Source: Promethearchaeia archaeon
GTDB lineage: Archaea; Asgardarchaeota; Lokiarchaeia; Sigyniarchaeales; SOKP01
DNA: 7,959 bases
Assembly (NCBI GenBank): GCA_029856445.1
Contig: JAHQWY010000172.1
Coordinates: 1-7,959, forward strand
Direction of reading: 5' to 3'
The notes under the pieces are model-generated. The model had not been told where the DNA came from, did not search any database, and worked only from the letters and a program-made list of their open reading frames with translations. The translations under genes were made by a program, and so were the position numbers. This document shows positions 6,461 through 7,959 of this stretch, piece after piece. Each line of letters opens with the position of its first letter. The stretch's first letter is position 1.

Positions 6461-7959
6461 ATGAAATTAGACATTTTAGATAAATATACTGGAGAATTAA
6501 TTGATTCTCTTGAAGCCGATACGGAGGAGACAATAAAAGAAAAGATAAAGAGAACATCTAACTGGGAATATAAATTATTAAACACCACTCTTGATGAAAG
6601 ACTTGATACTATTAAAGACATCGCAAAAGTCTTGATTAAAGACAAGGAAAAAATTAAACAGATAATTGTAAGAGAAGGAGGGCTTCCTATTAAGTATTCT
6701 GAATGGGAATTTCAAATGATAACAAAAGCATATAATAATATTGACTGGTTGCTTGAAAGCGGAATCTTTCCTCTCAATGATGAAACGATTCCAGATCTTG
6801 ATACAAATAAAATATCTGTAATAAAAAAGCAACCAATGGGATTAACTATTGGAATAACACCACGGAATACCCCAATGAGTTTACCAATGTATTTTTGGGG
6901 AGCGAGTTTCTTAACTGGAAATCCCGCTATAATTAAACCTTCTACAGCATGTCCATTAACAATGAAATATTGTATTGATCGAATTAACGAGAGCAATTTT
7001 CCTTTTAATGAGGCTTATGATTTAGTTATAAGTCCAGGCGATTTTGCTACAAAAGTATTCATTGAATCAAATTTGGTTAAAAATATTGTATGTGTAGCAG
7101 CTTCCCATACTGCTAAACAAATTTTGATAGATTACTCAGATTTCTTAAAAAAGAATATTCGAAAATACTTAGGCGTTAATATGATAACTCAACCTTTTAA
7201 AAATTTTGTCTTTGAATGTGCTGGTAATGACGCAGGAATAGTTATGCCAAGTGTTAATTTAGAGTTAGTAGCTAAATGGAATATTATTGCTTCCTTTACA
7301 AATTCAGGACAGCAATGCTTCTCTATGAAAAGAATAATAGTTCATGAAGATATCTATGAGGATTATCTTGAGTTACTCCAAAAAGAGATTGAAAAACTGA
7401 AAATGGGTGATCCTCAAGATCCTGAAACTGACTTAGGACCTCTTGGTTCGCGTCGAATTTTAATGATGATGGAAGTGATGGTAAATGAAGCAAAAGAACA
7501 TAAAGGTGTGAAAATTCTATGCGGTGCTGAAAAAATCGACACAGGAAAAAGTTATGGACTCTTTTACAAACCAACATTAGTAGAAATCCCAAGAGAAAAC
7601 ATACTTGATTTTGAGAAAGCTCCTTTTTTATGGCGTGAGGAAGCTTTTGGACCTGTTAGGAGTATTACAAAAGCTAAAAGTCTTGAGGATGCAATTTTTC
7701 TAGCAAACCATTCAAATTATGGTATGAGAGCAGTCGTATACACTCCAGTTGAATATATCGAAAAGTTCACCATGGAATTGCAAGCAGGAAGTTTATATAT
7801 TAATACAGAACCAATGCAAGCAAATATTAGTACCGCTTTAGGTGGGTGGAAAGATAGTTCTTTTCCTCCGGGAATAAAATATTATCCTCAAGAAATGATT
7901 CAAACTAAAATCATTTATAATGGTTCAGAAAAAATGGCAAAACAATTATTAAATTCCTA
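6461..7959 (+). CDS. Aldehyde dehydrogenase-family protein, 3' end not closed in window
   Basis: An open frame of 499 codons reaches the window edge, ending in TA, which could be two bases of a TAA or TAG stop. A length near 499 residues is normal for the family. ALDH landmarks are present in order: PRNTP with Asn136, GNPAIIKPS (153-161), general-base E252 in FECAGND, catalytic Cys286 in NSGQQC, EEAFGPV (393-399) and a C-terminal LGGWK (460-464). These support NAD(P)-dependent oxidation of an aldehyde to an acid, or acyl-CoA chemistry. Two departures stand out. The usual FTGS turn of the cofactor site reads CVAASH (211-216). About 30 residues separate this region from E252, some 15 more than I expect. 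The substrate is unknown. The gene starts 20 bases after the reductase with no clear ribosome binding site; an in-frame TTG at 6452 is a weaker option. Co-transcription is likely. Confidence 0.88.
   Translation, partial: MKLDILDKYTGELIDSLEADTEETIKEKIKRTSNWEYKLLNTTLDERLDTIKDIAKVLIKDKEKIKQIIVREGGLPIKYSEWEFQMITKAYNNIDWLLESGIFPLNDETIPDLDTNKISVIKKQPMGLTIGITPRNTPMSLPMYFWGASFLTGNPAIIKPSTACPLTMKYCIDRINESNFPFNEAYDLVISPGDFATKVFIESNLVKNIVCVAASHTAKQILIDYSDFLKKNIRKYLGVNMITQPFKNFVFECAGNDAGIVMPSVNLELVAKWNIIASFTNSGQQCFSMKRIIVHEDIYEDYLELLQKEIEKLKMGDPQDPETDLGPLGSRRILMMMEVMVNEAKEHKGVKILCGAEKIDTGKSYGLFYKPTLVEIPRENILDFEKAPFLWREEAFGPVRSITKAKSLEDAIFLANHSNYGMRAVVYTPVEYIEKFTMELQAGSLYINTEPMQANISTALGGWKDSSFPPGIKYYPQEMIQTKIIYNGSEKMAKQLLNS

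Noticed and set aside
6442..6996. Three overlapping minus-strand frames of 67-94 codons
   Set aside because: They are antisense to the aldehyde dehydrogenase, whose plus-strand frame runs through the whole area.
7323..7592. 89-codon minus-strand frame
   Set aside because: Antisense to the aldehyde dehydrogenase region just after its catalytic cysteine; no own features.
1..7959. tRNA, rRNA, CRISPR array, insertion sequence or attachment site
   Set aside because: I found no cloverleaf or rRNA-like block, no regularly spaced repeats, no transposase or integrase, and no long terminal repeats; the spacers are short and AT-rich.

Overview
The window is a strongly AT-rich, densely coded stretch with six protein-coding genes, no RNA genes, no mobile element and no CRISPR array. 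Compositionally and by style it looks archaeal. The proteins are rich in Ile, Lys and Asn. Shine-Dalgarno-led starts are mixed with starts that have no such site. Promoter-like elements are TATA-type and ends are T-rich, and there is a small methyltransferase resembling archaeal lysine methyltransferases. A low-GC archaeon, perhaps of the Asgard group, is my best guess, but no phylogenetic marker is present and this is inference.

Layout. On the minus strand, reading right to left, come a two-gene ABC exporter operon (5254-3422, then 3414-1549), a small SAM-dependent methyltransferase (1465-917) and an orphan seven-helix membrane protein (743-39, or 782-39 from a weaker upstream start). On the plus strand, reading right from a divergent 193-base control region, come an extended short-chain dehydrogenase/reductase (5448-6440) and, 20 bases later, an aldehyde dehydrogenase-family gene (6461 to the window edge) with no complete stop inside the window.

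How the genes work together. The two ABC half-transporters are clearly one machine. The first lacks the catalytic Walker B glutamate (Asp instead), and the second has an altered signature motif. In the heterodimer these two defects fall in the same ATP site, the hallmark of asymmetric exporters of the TM287/288 and BmrCD type. Their coding regions are 7 bases apart, and the ribosome binding site of the second lies inside the last codons of the first, so they are probably translationally coupled. The reductase and the aldehyde dehydrogenase are probably co-transcribed and could act in the same carbonyl/alcohol pathway, but the substrate cannot be read from sequence. The methyltransferase and the seven-helix protein have no evident functional link to the exporter.

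I did not find a convincing previously undescribed multi-gene system. The points most worth a second look are the glycine/methionine/arginine-rich leader with several in-frame ATGs on the second ABC subunit, the orphan seven-helix protein, and the aldehyde dehydrogenase with an altered cofactor loop and an apparent insertion before its catalytic Glu.
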